From positions 1-49,842 of the forward strand of contig DATANR010000418.1 of assembly GCA_036266155.1 (NCBI GenBank): a stretch of DNA of 49,842 nt, written 5' to 3'. The notes beneath the pieces were generated by a model. That model saw nothing but the letters and a program-made list of their open reading frames with translations, did no database searches and was not told the origin of the DNA. How positions within the stretch are numbered: position 1 is the first letter of the stretch; each line of letters starts with the position of its first letter. Position numbers and translations under genes: made by a program. Of this stretch, positions 1 to 8,939 are shown one piece after another. Source of the DNA: SIAJ01 sp036266155. Lineage in GTDB: Bacteria > Planctomycetota > Planctomycetia > Gemmatales > Gemmataceae.

Positions 1-173
1 CCACCCCCCTGAACGTATTTCTCATTTTTCGGCCCAAATTGGCTCTCGGCCGCAAGATCATTGCCGACAATGTTTTGCGCTTAGCTTCGGGCAACCCGTC
101 TGTTCGGAACGTGACCACTGCGAATGAGAATTGCGAACGAAACCACTCGTCAACGGCCGGTTCACCAAGCCTA

Positions 174-1385
174 CTACTTCAAATACCACGAACTCGCCAG
201 CGGATCGGTCTGAAAGAACTTGAGCAACTGATCCGCGACTTTGCGGCGGCCGGATTCGCTTGGATGTGTGCCATCGCCAGCAAGGTCCTTGCGTTCGTAG
301 ACGAGGCCATCCGACTTGCGCGGCGTGGTACCGTCGGCCCACAGGTAAGGGCCCCACAGCAGCAGCGGGGCCTTCGCATTACCTTTGTCGGCGGCGAAAC
401 TCAGTTCCGCGTCACCCTTCATCTGATCGCGGATCAGACCGCGGACGGCGAAGGCGCCTTCGTAGGCGTACGGCTCCGGGTTCAACGGCGTCGTCGCCCA
501 GCCGCCGTAGATCCGGCTGCCGAGGTAGGCAACGCGCAGGTTTGGAAAACGCGCTTTCGCGTTTTGCAATACAGCCCGTGTGTCCGACTCGAGCTTCTTG
601 ACATGATCGGCGAGGTCGCCTGTCGGCCGCACGTTGGCAAGCTTCACCCATACAACCTGCACTTGCTTCGGGCTCACGTGCGCCGCTTCAAGTCGTCGAT
701 CAGCCTCGGCCCAAGGGCGAGCTTTCGGATCAACCCACTGGGCCATCGCTTGCCCGCCCTGGGCGCAATCGACGACCGCGACGCGCGCCGACTTTTTCGG
801 GTCCTTGTCCGCGAGTTGCTTGAACAGCGAATACTCTTGCGTCGCATTCGACATGCTGATCGAGACGAGGCCGATGTTCCCATCCGACGCCGGCTTGCCA
901 TCCGCATCGAGTGGTTCAATCTTGGCGGTGACCGCCTTTGCCGCTTTCATGTGTTCGGCCGGCGGATCGTTCTTTCCACCGCCGTAGAGGCCGCCATCCT
1001 CGCCCTTATATCGCTCGTCGGCGGTCATCTCAGTCAGCGGCTTGAAGCCGACCGATGGCTTGCCGCCCTCTTTCGGTTCGGCCGCGACAGCTTTACCCAG
1101 ACGAATCCCCTTGATGATCGGCCCAGCGTCGCCGCGCTCGACGGTGAGAGTGACTTCCGCGCCTTCCTTCAGCTCCTTGGATTTGAGTCCGTCGGCGAGC
1201 GGCTTGCCATCGGCGCCGAGGATTTTCGCGTCTTTGTCGATCGGGACCGTGCGGTCCTGACCATTGGCAAACACGTAAAGGACGCTCTTCTCGGCATCGA
1301 CCTTCTTGACGGTGCCGACGGCATCAAACGCCGCGAGCGGGGCGATGAGAATGAGCGCGATTGTTGCCGCAAGAACGTGACGCAT
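174..1385 (-). CDS. Secreted SGNH-hydrolase-like protein
   Basis: A 403-residue exported protein. Residues 1-19 form a signal peptide (MRHVLAATIALILIAPLAAF). A small beta-rich domain of about 90 residues follows, resembling the OB-like domains that begin GTVKKVDAEK. From about residue 110 the sequence looks like an SGNH/GDSL hydrolase: a Ser-containing segment (SISMSNAT) in the block I region, a Gly-rich CAQGGQAM, an Asn in VKLANVRP, and a C-terminal GDGTHPSESG that fits block V Asp-x-x-His. The canonical GDS block I is not intact, so esterase activity is inference. The ATG at 1385 is preceded by a strong Shine-Dalgarno (GAGGGAG). That site lies at the end of the acylphosphatase gene, 11 bases upstream, so the two genes are probably co-transcribed. 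Confidence 0.8.
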   Translation of the reverse strand: MRHVLAATIALILIAPLAAFDAVGTVKKVDAEKSVLYVFANGQDRTVPIDKDAKILGADGKPLADGLKSKELKEGAEVTLTVERGDAGPIIKGIRLGKAVAAEPKEGGKPSVGFKPLTEMTADERYKGEDGGLYGGGKNDPPAEHMKAAKAVTAKIEPLDADGKPASDGNIGLVSISMSNATQEYSLFKQLADKDPKKSARVAVVDCAQGGQAMAQWVDPKARPWAEADRRLEAAHVSPKQVQVVWVKLANVRPTGDLADHVKKLESDTRAVLQNAKARFPNLRVAYLGSRIYGGWATTPLNPEPYAYEGAFAVRGLIRDQMKGDAELSFAADKGNAKAPLLLWGPYLWADGTTPRKSDGLVYERKDLAGDGTHPSESGRRKVADQLLKFFQTDPLASSWYLK

Positions 1386-1396
1386 ACGACGCTCCC

Positions 1397-1666
1397 TCAG
1401 GGTGCGATGGCGAATACCGCGAATCGGCCGCTTGGCTCCAATTCGCCGATATGTTCGTCTTCGATATCTCCGGTATAGCGATCGCGGATGTCCAGAAGAA
1501 ATGCTTCGACAATTGTAGCGGAACCTTCGACCAGCAATTCGACGCGGCCATCGGGCAGGTTGCGCACGTAGCCGGTCAGGGGATAACGTCGAGCAATGGA
1601 ACTAGCCGTTGCGCGAAAGCCGACTCCTTGCACGTTGCCCGTGTAGTGGACCAGCTTCGCGACCAT
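1397..1666 (-). CDS. acyP: Acylphosphatase
   Basis: An 89-residue protein matching the normal size of acylphosphatases (about 90 residues), small cytosolic enzymes that hydrolyse acyl phosphates to a carboxylate and phosphate. The signature VQGVGFR is near the N-terminus and contains the phosphate-binding loop and catalytic Arg. The second signature, GYVRNLPDGRVEL, carries the catalytic Asn. A GTG at 1678 in the same frame would add four residues, but it sits inside the Shine-Dalgarno (GAGGGG, 4 bases before the ATG at 1666), so I chose the ATG. The gene lies 11 bases upstream of the SGNH-like gene. A long inverted repeat separates it from the VCBS gene upstream. Confidence 0.93.
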   Translation of the reverse strand: MVAKLVHYTGNVQGVGFRATASSIARRYPLTGYVRNLPDGRVELLVEGSATIVEAFLLDIRDRYTGDIEDEHIGELEPSGRFAVFAIAP

Positions 1667-1676
1667 GGTTCCCCTC

Positions 1677-1782
1677 ACGTAGCCCTCTCGCTCCGCGAGA
1701 GGAGTGCAAGGCTCGTCCGCATAAAGGAGGCTTACCGTCCGTTTGAGCCTTGCATTCTTCTCGCGGAGCGAGAAGGCTACGT
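1677..1782. repeat. Long inverted repeat between VCBS gene and acyP
   Basis: Two 38-base arms (1677-1714 and 1745-1782) are reverse complements with only 3 mismatches, around a 30-base spacer. Each arm also contains its own palindrome (CTCGCTCCGCGAG). The outer ends read ACGTAG and CTACGT. The element fills the gap between the stop of the surface-protein gene (1786) and the acyP start. It may act as a terminator or mRNA-stability hairpin for the upstream gene, or be a copy of a dispersed palindromic element. It has no T-tract. Confidence 0.85.
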
Positions 1783-1785
1783 AAT

Positions 1786-4700
1786 TCAGGTGACCGTGAT
1801 GCCGGTCAACGTTCCCGCGATGGACGGGTCGTTCTGATCTTGCACGGTCAACGTTTCGCCAGTCCCCACCGTCTGGAAGGTCGCCTTGAAGGAATGCTTG
1901 CCCTTGTTCTTCGTCGTGAACGTGAACGATGGTGGCAGTAGCGCTGCGCCGCCGGTGTTTGAGAACACGACAGTGCCCGTGTAGTTCGTCACCGTGTTGC
2001 CGTAAGCATCCTTGGCCGTCACGGTAAATCCATGGGCGGCGTTGGCCTTTGTGGTCAGCGGGAATTTGGTGATCAGGAACGAATCGACGGCCCCGGCGAC
2101 GACGGTGGCGGTCGCCGTTCCGCGGAATGTTGGACGGGCGGTGTCCGTGACGGCCACGGTCTGCTTGCCGGCCTTATTCACGGATACCGAGAATGCGTGG
2201 ACGCCGTTTTCGGTGGGCACGAACGTGTAGTCAAGGGGCAGGCCGGCCAGCGGCGACGCGGTACTGGTGAAGTGAACGGTGCCCACATAGGTCGGATCGA
2301 CGTTGTTGAAGCGATCAAGCGCGGAGACGGTCAGGGTGTTCGGTATGCCCGCGACCACGTTAGTCAGGCCGACGATGCCGAAGTGATTGGCCGTCGCGGG
2401 CACCACCGTGATCGCATCACTTCCCGTGATGCCGCCGAGCTTGGCGCTGATCGTTACTGGACCCGACTTCTTGAATGTCACCAGGAAGGTGTGAATACCC
2501 CCGTTCGCCGGGCTGAACACGAACGGAGCAGGCAATGTCGCGGCGCTCGAGCTGACCAAGCGCACGGAGCCGGAGAAGCCGCGAATGAGCCGTCCGCCCG
2601 CGTCCTGGGCGGATACGGTCACCAGTACCGGCACGCCGGCCGTGACGACCTTGCTCGCAACATGAACGCGGAACCTCGTCGCCGTCGCCGCTGCCGATTC
2701 GAGCAACGTCACCGTCCCCGAGTTGCTGTTGACCACGAGCAAGTCGGGCTTGCCATCCTTGTTGAAGTCGGCACTCGTCACCCACTGCGGCCGATCGCCA
2801 ACGGAATAGCTGAGCGGAGTTCCGAACGTGCCGGTGCCGGTGCCGGGGTAGATGTACAAGTTGTCGGAGAATTCGTTCGACATCGCCAGATCGAGCTTGC
2901 CGTCGCCGGTAAAGTCGCCGACCGCCAGACCGTTCGGCTTCGAGTCCCCGGGGTACTGGTACTTCTGCACAAAAGCGCCATTGCCCGTGTTCATGAACGT
3001 GGTGAGCACGCCGGGAATGAAGCTCGGAATTGCGAAATCCTTCTTGCCATCCTTGTTGAAGTCGCCGATCGCGACTTCTCCCGGAGCGGCACCAAGCGGG
3101 TAAGCGGTCGCGGCGTTGAATTGCCCGGTGCCGAGGCCGGTCATCACGTAAGCGTTCGACGAGGTGACAACGACGAGATCGCGTTTGCCGTCGCCATTGA
3201 AATCGCTCGTCGCGAGATGGCTCGCTCCGGCACCGATGTTTGTGCTGATCGGACTGCCGAAGGAGCCATTGCCGGCGCCGAGCAAGATATCCGCGCCGTC
3301 GGACGAGTCGTTGGCGACCGCAAGATCGAGCTTGCCATCGGCGTCAAAGTCGTCGACCGCAATCCACGACGGACTACCGCCGGCCGGGAAGACCGTGGCG
3401 CTGCCGAACGTGCAATCGCCGGCACCGATCAGAATGCTCACGCCGCCTGAACTGCCGACCGCCAGGTCCGGCTTGCCGTCGCCATTGAAATCGCCCGCGG
3501 CCAGGCCGGCCGTTAGCACACCGATGTCGATGGGCACGGTCTTGATTGGAGCGCCGAACAGCCCGTTTCCATAACCCGGAAACACATAGACGCCCACATA
3601 GCCCGGTATGAACGTCGCAACCGCCAGATCGAGCGCTCCATCATTATTGAAGTCCGCGACGACTGGGGCCGTCGGATGCGGGACCGCCAGGCTCTGCGAC
3701 GACAGCAAGGTTCCGTCGCCGTTGTCGAGCAGCACATCGATGGTTCCGACCGACGTGCCAAGGAACTTGCCCTGTGTGGCCGCGATCACATCCGGCATAT
3801 GGTCGCCATTCAAATCGCCCAGGGCCACATCGATCGGGGTCTGTCCCGCCGTGTAAACATACGCCGGACCAAACGTGCCGTCGCCGACGCCCATTACCAC
3901 GCTAACGCTGTTGTTCGCGAACTGATCGTTGGCCGTCACGATGTCGAGCGCCCCATCGCCATTTAGGTCGCCAACGGCAATCGATCGCGGTGTCTGCCCG
4001 CCGGCGTCATAATTGACGGCAGCCGCGAACGAGCCATCGCCATTGCCAAGCAGGACGTTGACGCCGTCGCCCGTCGCGAATGGAACTGGAACGGCGACGT
4101 CGAGCTTGCCGTCGCCGTTGAAGTCGCCAACCGCCATGTCGGCCGGGCTCGTGCCGGCGGCCGTTTGAATCACGGCAGCGAAAGTGCCGTTGCCGTTGTT
4201 CAGATTGATTGCGACCTTGCTGGACCCGACGCTGCCAATGTCGACATGGCCATCGGCATCGAAATCTCGGAGGACCACGGCCAACGGACTGCCGCCGACA
4301 TTGACCGTGCTGCCCAGGGTGAACCCGCCCGTGCCATTGCCGATGAGCACGCTGACCGTGCTGTCCCCATTGTTCGCTATAGCCAGGTCCGGCATGCCGT
4401 CGCCGTTGACGTCGCCGACCGCGACGGCGATCGGCCCGGGTCCGGCCGCGGCGCTGGTAATCGTGCTGAACGAGCCGGCTCCGTTGCCGAACAAGAAAGT
4501 GATGGAATTGTCGTCCTTGTTCGCGGTCACGACGTCGAGGTTGCCATCGCCGTTCAGGTCGGCGACGGCGATTCCATAGGGCACCCGGTTGATGGCGAAA
4601 TTGGCCGTCGACTTAATCCCGCCCGTGCCGGTGCCCGATAGCAGTGTGACGTCCTTCGTCCCGTGGTTGGCCGTGACGATGTCGATCTTGCCATCGTGGT

Positions 4701-4875
4701 TGAAGTCGCCGGTGGCCACGGCCACCGGGTTGCTCTCTGTCCCCTTGTTGGACCCAACCGTGTAACTCGTGGCCGCGACAAAGGCCGGCACGCTGCGATC
4801 CTCGAGCGGCTCGATGCACAACCGCCGTTGATTCCGCGAGGGACGCCGGACATGTTGGTTTTCGACGCGTGACAT
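1786..4875 (-). CDS. FG-GAP/VCBS-repeat surface protein with planctomycete N-terminal motif
   Basis: A 1029-residue predicted extracellular protein. The N-terminus is basic, lacks a hydrophobic signal core, and carries CIEPLEDRSVPAF, the LEPLEDRxxPA-type motif of planctomycete surface proteins. Residues about 30-730 are a long series of FG-GAP/VCBS repeats with calcium-binding cores such as GDFNGDGKLDVAV and GDLNGDGALDIVTA, expected to fold as beta-propeller blades. Residues about 735-1029 are three Ig- or filamin-like beta-sandwich modules, each with a segment like NGVHAFSVSVNKAGKQTVAV. An upstream in-frame ATG at 4905 exists, but the ATG at 4875 has GGAG 8 bases before it, so I use it. A role in adhesion or matrix binding is inference from fold. 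Confidence 0.88.
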   Translation of the reverse strand: MSRVENQHVRRPSRNQRRLCIEPLEDRSVPAFVAATSYTVGSNKGTESNPVAVATGDFNHDGKIDIVTANHGTKDVTLLSGTGTGGIKSTANFAINRVPYGIAVADLNGDGNLDVVTANKDDNSITFLFGNGAGSFSTITSAAAGPGPIAVAVGDVNGDGMPDLAIANNGDSTVSVLIGNGTGGFTLGSTVNVGGSPLAVVLRDFDADGHVDIGSVGSSKVAINLNNGNGTFAAVIQTAAGTSPADMAVGDFNGDGKLDVAVPVPFATGDGVNVLLGNGDGSFAAAVNYDAGGQTPRSIAVGDLNGDGALDIVTANDQFANNSVSVVMGVGDGTFGPAYVYTAGQTPIDVALGDLNGDHMPDVIAATQGKFLGTSVGTIDVLLDNGDGTLLSSQSLAVPHPTAPVVADFNNDGALDLAVATFIPGYVGVYVFPGYGNGLFGAPIKTVPIDIGVLTAGLAAGDFNGDGKPDLAVGSSGGVSILIGAGDCTFGSATVFPAGGSPSWIAVDDFDADGKLDLAVANDSSDGADILLGAGNGSFGSPISTNIGAGASHLATSDFNGDGKRDLVVVTSSNAYVMTGLGTGQFNAATAYPLGAAPGEVAIGDFNKDGKKDFAIPSFIPGVLTTFMNTGNGAFVQKYQYPGDSKPNGLAVGDFTGDGKLDLAMSNEFSDNLYIYPGTGTGTFGTPLSYSVGDRPQWVTSADFNKDGKPDLLVVNSNSGTVTLLESAAATATRFRVHVASKVVTAGVPVLVTVSAQDAGGRLIRGFSGSVRLVSSSAATLPAPFVFSPANGGIHTFLVTFKKSGPVTISAKLGGITGSDAITVVPATANHFGIVGLTNVVAGIPNTLTVSALDRFNNVDPTYVGTVHFTSTASPLAGLPLDYTFVPTENGVHAFSVSVNKAGKQTVAVTDTARPTFRGTATATVVAGAVDSFLITKFPLTTKANAAHGFTVTAKDAYGNTVTNYTGTVVFSNTGGAALLPPSFTFTTKNKGKHSFKATFQTVGTGETLTVQDQNDPSIAGTLTGITVT

Positions 4876-5230
4876 CCACAAGTCTCCGAAGCAGCGCATC
4901 GCCAAAGCGATCGTCGCACCCTATACGCCGAAGTCACCAAATTCTATCCGGAAACCAGTGTTTCGGAGCTCGACGAGACTCAAGAGCGGGAGCGAATGTA
5001 GAACTCTGCGCATGTTTTGAGCCCCGGGAGTTGGCGATCTTCCTTTTTGGAAAAGTGCGTTTTCCGCGGGTTTTTGAGTAAGGTCGCCAAGATCGCCACG
5101 GTTTTGCCACACCCCCCCGACGATTTCATTGCATTGCAGGCGACAGTCCCCAGGGCTTTGCCGCGCATTCCTCTCATTAAGTCCCTCTGCAACGCAAAGG
5201 CACCGGCTGCAACGTATTGCGGGAAAGCCA
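4876..5230. other. Intergenic region with a nested hairpin
   Basis: This 355-base gap contains no convincing gene. It should hold the promoter and leader of the VCBS gene and the 3' end of the small membrane-protein transcript, both read on the minus strand. The only structure I see is a 10-base perfect inverted repeat (5032-5041 with 5089-5098, TGGCGATCTT / AAGATCGCCA). Nested inside it is a second stem (GGAAAA 5049-5054 with TTTTCC 5060-5065). No clear -35/-10 pair was found. Confidence 0.5.
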
Positions 5231-5449
5231 TCAACCGGAGGTACGATTGCGGAAGAACTCCCAGATTCCATCGGCTAACATTATCGACCCGCAGATCACG
5301 GCGATAGTGCCTACGGGTAGGTAGCTGATCCACGGTCGGGGGTCGGGTCCATCATCAAACGGGTTGAACAACACCCATAACCCGATCACGAGAATCAGCG
5401 CGCCGCGCAGGGCAAGATAAATCGCTCGGATCTTGCGACGGTCGCCCAT
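5231..5449 (-). CDS. Small two-TM membrane protein
   Basis: A 72-residue protein beginning MGDRRKIRAIY. It has two hydrophobic segments: residues about 10-29 (LALRGALILVIGLWVLFNP) and 43-60 (YLPVGTIAVICGSIMLAD). A short loop rich in Pro and Asp joins them, and the tail is charged. The open frame extends upstream to 5719, but that part is antisense to neither strand's logic: it overlaps the 3' end of the surface-protein gene in another frame and reads as Arg/His-rich shadow sequence. I therefore start at the ATG at 5449, which has a purine-rich GCGGGG immediately upstream. No family is recognised. It lies 95 bases downstream of the cadherin-like protein gene on the same strand. Confidence 0.6.
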   Translation of the reverse strand: MGDRRKIRAIYLALRGALILVIGLWVLFNPFDDGPDPRPWISYLPVGTIAVICGSIMLADGIWEFFRNRTSG

Positions 5450-5544
5450 CCCCGCATTCTGACCGGCCGGACCAGTGGGAGCAAGCGGGAAAGGCGGTCG
5501 CAAAGCAAGTCCCAAGTCTCCAGTCCACACAGGAGCTTCCCGGC

Positions 5545-8500
5545 TTACGTCACCGTCAGCATCGCCGAATCCGATTGCGCCACGCCGACGGCATTGAGGA
5601 ACACGACGCGGAAGACGTAGCCGTTCATCAATGCCTTGACCTTCTTGAGCGTCAATGTGCCCTTGGTCGCCCCGCGAATGTTGGTGTACGTGAGGCCGCC
5701 GTCGGTGCTGACTTGCCACTGCAACTTCGTGGAAGGCAGGCTTGGCGACGCCGTGAAGACCGCGGTCCCGCCGGCGCCGATCGTCAGATTGTCCGGACCG
5801 GTGCCGTCCGGCAGGTCGAGGACCGTCAATGTCGCCGCCGCCGATGCTTTTGTCTTGCCGGCGCTGGTCACGTTGGCCCGGAACTGGTGGCCCGAATCAC
5901 CGGTCACAGCCGCGAACGAATAGATGTCGCCGGTGGCCCCGCCGATGTCCGTCCATGTATGCCCCAGGTCCACGCTGACCTGCCACTGAACCGCGGTCGG
6001 CACCGCCTTCGCCTGGATCGCCAACGTCATCGTGGTCCCCGGTCGGACCGCAATCGCTTGCTTGCCGGTGAGCGTGACCGTGTAGTTGACGCTCAGAGTT
6101 GCCGCGACACTAGCGGCCGCGCCGGCGGCGTTGTGAAAGACCGCGCGATAGAGAGCGCCGTCCTGGGCGGCGGAGATCTTCTTCACGCTCAGCGTCGGCT
6201 TGGTGGCGCCGGTGATATTCGCATAGGTTACGCCGCCATCCGTGCTGATTTGCCATTGGACCGACGTCTTCGTGCTCCCCGTCGCGCCGGCAATGAATGT
6301 TGCCGTCTGACCCAGAGCGACCGTCTGCGATTTGGGACTCGACAGAATCACCAGCCCCGGCGTCACGGTCAGCGTCGCCGGACTGCTCGTGTCGCTGCCG
6401 ACTGCATTCGAAAAGATGGCCTGGTACTGGTTGCCGTTGTCGGCCGTCGTCGGCACGAACGTGAAGGACTTGGACGTCGCGCCGGTCACATTGACGAACG
6501 AGCCGCCCGGCGCTTTGACCTGCCACTGCACCTTCGGGTTCGGCACGCCGGTCGCGTTCGCACTCAAGGTGACTGGGCTGCCGGCAAAGGCGGACTTGTC
6601 GAGCGGCGACAGCGTTATCACCGGGACCGTGTCCACGGCGAGTTCGAACGTCGCTGGGCTCGTCGTTGCCGTGCCGTCGCTCACCGTGAAGTTGAACGAG
6701 TCGCTGGTGAAGGCGGTCCCATCGTTGAGGTAACTGACCCTTCCCGCATCGATGTCGGCCTGCGTGAATGTTGTCGCGGAGACGGCATTCAGCTGCATTG
6801 TGCCATGCGCCGGCCCGGAACCGACGGTGTACACAAGCTGGCTGGACGTATTGTCCGGATCGGCTGTATCGAGGTCGACATGGCGAATCACCGTCGCCGC
6901 CCCGCGGATAACGGCTCGGCCCGCGTTGACCATCAGCGTCGGCGCCTGGTTGGCGATCGTGACGTTGATGTTGAACGTCGTCGCGGTTGTGGCGGCCTGT
7001 CCGTCGCTGACGGTGAATGTAAAGGAGTCGGTCGCCGATGCCGATCCGTTGTTGGCGTATTGGATGTTGCCGGCGTTGATGTCCGCCTGCGTAAACGTCG
7101 CCGTCGGCAATCCACTGAGGAGCAGCGCCCCATGCGTCGGTCCGGAACTAATGGAATAGGTGAGCTGAGCCGGCGTGTTATCCGGGTCGGTCGTCTCCAA
7201 CATCGACTGACTGATCGTGGCGCTCGTACCAATGTTCACAGCCAAGCCCGTGTTCGTCGTGACCGTCGGCGCTGCGTTGTTCGAAAGGATGGTAATCGCG
7301 AATAAAGTCGTCGACGTCGTGAGCGTCCCGTCGCTGACTTTGAAAGAAAACGAATCGATCGTCGTCAACGTGCCGTCGTGCTGATAGGCCACGAGGCCAT
7401 TATTGATGTCCGCCTGGGTAAAGGTAGAGGTTGGTGTCCCGCTCAGCAGAATGGTCCCGTGGGTCGGAGTCAGCATCACGGAATAGATGAGTTGGCCGGC
7501 CGTGTTGTCCACATCGGAAGTTTCCAGGTCGGCCTGAGTAATCACGGCAGTCGTACCGCGGCTGAGCGTCAGGCCGGCGTTTGTTGAAACGGCCGGCGGG
7601 TCGTCAGTCGCCTGAACCGTCACCGTCGTTGTGACATTCCGGCTGGTTCCACCTTGGCCGTCGGTGAGGACGACTCTCAGCGTTCGAATGGCCGTGGATG
7701 GATTGTCCGAGACGTTGCTGAATGTCAGGTTCTGAACCAACGCCTGCGTGGCGGCTATTGTGGCGGCGTTATTCAAGTTGACCGTCAGCGGCGTCGTGCC
7801 GACACCGCCGCTGAACGTGCCGATGTCGCTTCCCGCGAAGCTGACCGTGTTACCGGACACGCCGATCTGGCCCGCGCCGGTGCCCTGATTGCGGATGGCA
7901 ATGCGATCGTCGACAGTGCCGTTGACCGCGAGCGAAGCGGTCAGGGTGCCCGTGTCGAAAATGGGCGTGTCAGCGTCGGTGACCGTGGCGATTGTTGCGA
8001 AGTTGGTCGCCGCGCCATTCTCCGTGAACGTGCTCGGCCCGGCCGGCAGCGTGACGATCGGTGGCAGCGACACGGCGGGAATGACATAGGTCTTGAACCC
8101 GATGTCATCGATCGGATCGACGGCTTGCCAGTCGTAATTGCCAATCACGCGGTCGGTGAATCCGCCGCCTGCATAGTAGTTGTCGGGCCGCCCACCCCAG
8201 TAATACGTGATGTCGCCGTTGACGTCCGGCGCGACGTGCGCGATCACCGCGAGTTTCTCGCCTGCACTCACGTATAGATTCGCAGCAGTCAGGTCGATCG
8301 CCAGGAACGGATCCACGTTGGCGGAGACTGTCGCGGCCGGAATGGTGACCGAGACGAGCTGTTGACCCGCCCCGGACGTCGGCCGACCATCGCCCTGGCA
8401 CGCGCGAATATCAACGATCAGGTCGCCGATGCTGCCGCTGAAGGTGCTGAGATAAAGATCGACTTCCGACAGTGTGCCTGACATGCCGACGGTAAAGGTC

Positions 8501-8712
8501 TGAGCTTCTTCCTGGTCGGTGTTGAAGTAGGCGCAACTGGTAGCGAAGTAGTACTGGCTGACGATTGCTTCCGGGTCGAAGATCTGGTCCAGGGCGGGGA
8601 CGATCCGCGATTCGAGCCCATCAATTTGCAAACGGGGCAACCGACGGGTGCGCCCGTGCGTCGGGCGGAGGACGGGGAGGCGGCGCAGACTCTTGATGAA
8701 AGTACCGAACAC
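5545..8712 (-). CDS. Cadherin-like and Ig-like repeat surface protein with planctomycete N-terminal motif
   Basis: A 1055-residue predicted surface protein. The N-terminus is basic and carries QIDGLESRIVPALD, a variant of the planctomycete surface motif, without a typical signal peptide. Residues about 60-230 form a beta-rich domain of unknown family. A cadherin-like stretch follows. Residues about 380-700 are three CSPG4/cadherin_3-type repeats, each with DxDNTxxQLxYS, PTHG and TFTQADIN, at a spacing of exactly 109 codons. Residues 700-1055 are four Ig-like modules with VQWQVS and GxxYRAVFxNAAG motifs. The GTG at 8712 is chosen over an in-frame ATG at 8775 because GAGGAG lies about 6 bases before it. 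A cell-surface adhesion role is inference. Confidence 0.87.
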   Translation of the reverse strand: MFGTFIKSLRRLPVLRPTHGRTRRLPRLQIDGLESRIVPALDQIFDPEAIVSQYYFATSCAYFNTDQEEAQTFTVGMSGTLSEVDLYLSTFSGSIGDLIVDIRACQGDGRPTSGAGQQLVSVTIPAATVSANVDPFLAIDLTAANLYVSAGEKLAVIAHVAPDVNGDITYYWGGRPDNYYAGGGFTDRVIGNYDWQAVDPIDDIGFKTYVIPAVSLPPIVTLPAGPSTFTENGAATNFATIATVTDADTPIFDTGTLTASLAVNGTVDDRIAIRNQGTGAGQIGVSGNTVSFAGSDIGTFSGGVGTTPLTVNLNNAATIAATQALVQNLTFSNVSDNPSTAIRTLRVVLTDGQGGTSRNVTTTVTVQATDDPPAVSTNAGLTLSRGTTAVITQADLETSDVDNTAGQLIYSVMLTPTHGTILLSGTPTSTFTQADINNGLVAYQHDGTLTTIDSFSFKVSDGTLTTSTTLFAITILSNNAAPTVTTNTGLAVNIGTSATISQSMLETTDPDNTPAQLTYSISSGPTHGALLLSGLPTATFTQADINAGNIQYANNGSASATDSFTFTVSDGQAATTATTFNINVTIANQAPTLMVNAGRAVIRGAATVIRHVDLDTADPDNTSSQLVYTVGSGPAHGTMQLNAVSATTFTQADIDAGRVSYLNDGTAFTSDSFNFTVSDGTATTSPATFELAVDTVPVITLSPLDKSAFAGSPVTLSANATGVPNPKVQWQVKAPGGSFVNVTGATSKSFTFVPTTADNGNQYQAIFSNAVGSDTSSPATLTVTPGLVILSSPKSQTVALGQTATFIAGATGSTKTSVQWQISTDGGVTYANITGATKPTLSVKKISAAQDGALYRAVFHNAAGAAASVAATLSVNYTVTLTGKQAIAVRPGTTMTLAIQAKAVPTAVQWQVSVDLGHTWTDIGGATGDIYSFAAVTGDSGHQFRANVTSAGKTKASAAATLTVLDLPDGTGPDNLTIGAGGTAVFTASPSLPSTKLQWQVSTDGGLTYTNIRGATKGTLTLKKVKALMNGYVFRVVFLNAVGVAQSDSAMLTVT

Positions 8713-8854
8713 GGTCTCTCCTCGGCAGGGCGCGGGGAATGCGAGCAAGGCTGGATGCGGCCGGGCTTGTTTCACGCGAGAAACTGAGCCGGCCCGTCAG
8801 CCAAAAATGGATTGCGATGGGGAAGATTATCGCAGCGCGGCCGACGGGAAGCAA

Positions 8855-8890
8855 GCGCCCGAATCGACGGAAAACCGGCGATTCGGGCGC
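8855..8890 (-). terminator. Hairpin terminator downstream of the SdrD_B-type gene
   Basis: Perfect 12-base arms GCGCCCGAATCG (8855-8866) and CGATTCGGGCGC (8879-8890). After one mismatch the stem continues for three more pairs to an AAAA loop. On the minus strand it lies about 50 bases after the stop at 8940 and is followed by TTGCTT. It is therefore a plausible transcript end for the upstream minus-strand gene, although the T-tract is weak. Confidence 0.65.
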
Positions 8891-8939
8891 CTTAAGAAAT
8901 TAACGAAGTTGTGACAAAGCAACCGTCCCGACGCCCACA

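Noticed and set aside
1..173. Possible gene fragment at the left edge
   Set aside because: Only short or shadow frames occur, and the sequence is the downstream flank of the SGNH-like gene; I see nothing in it.
39..1478. A 479-codon plus-strand frame over the SGNH-like gene
   Set aside because: The minus-strand frame has a signal peptide, family motifs and a strong ribosome binding site; this one has none. It also overlaps acyP.
2700..4700. Regular repeats that at first sight resemble a CRISPR array
   Set aside because: The repeats are coding FG-GAP/VCBS units of varying length with no conserved direct repeat of 24-40 bases and no unique spacers.
2032..7305. Long plus-strand frames opposite the VCBS and cadherin-like genes (2032-3450, 5575-7305)
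   Set aside because: They mirror the repeat structure of the real minus-strand genes and give Arg/Asp-rich protein without recognisable features.
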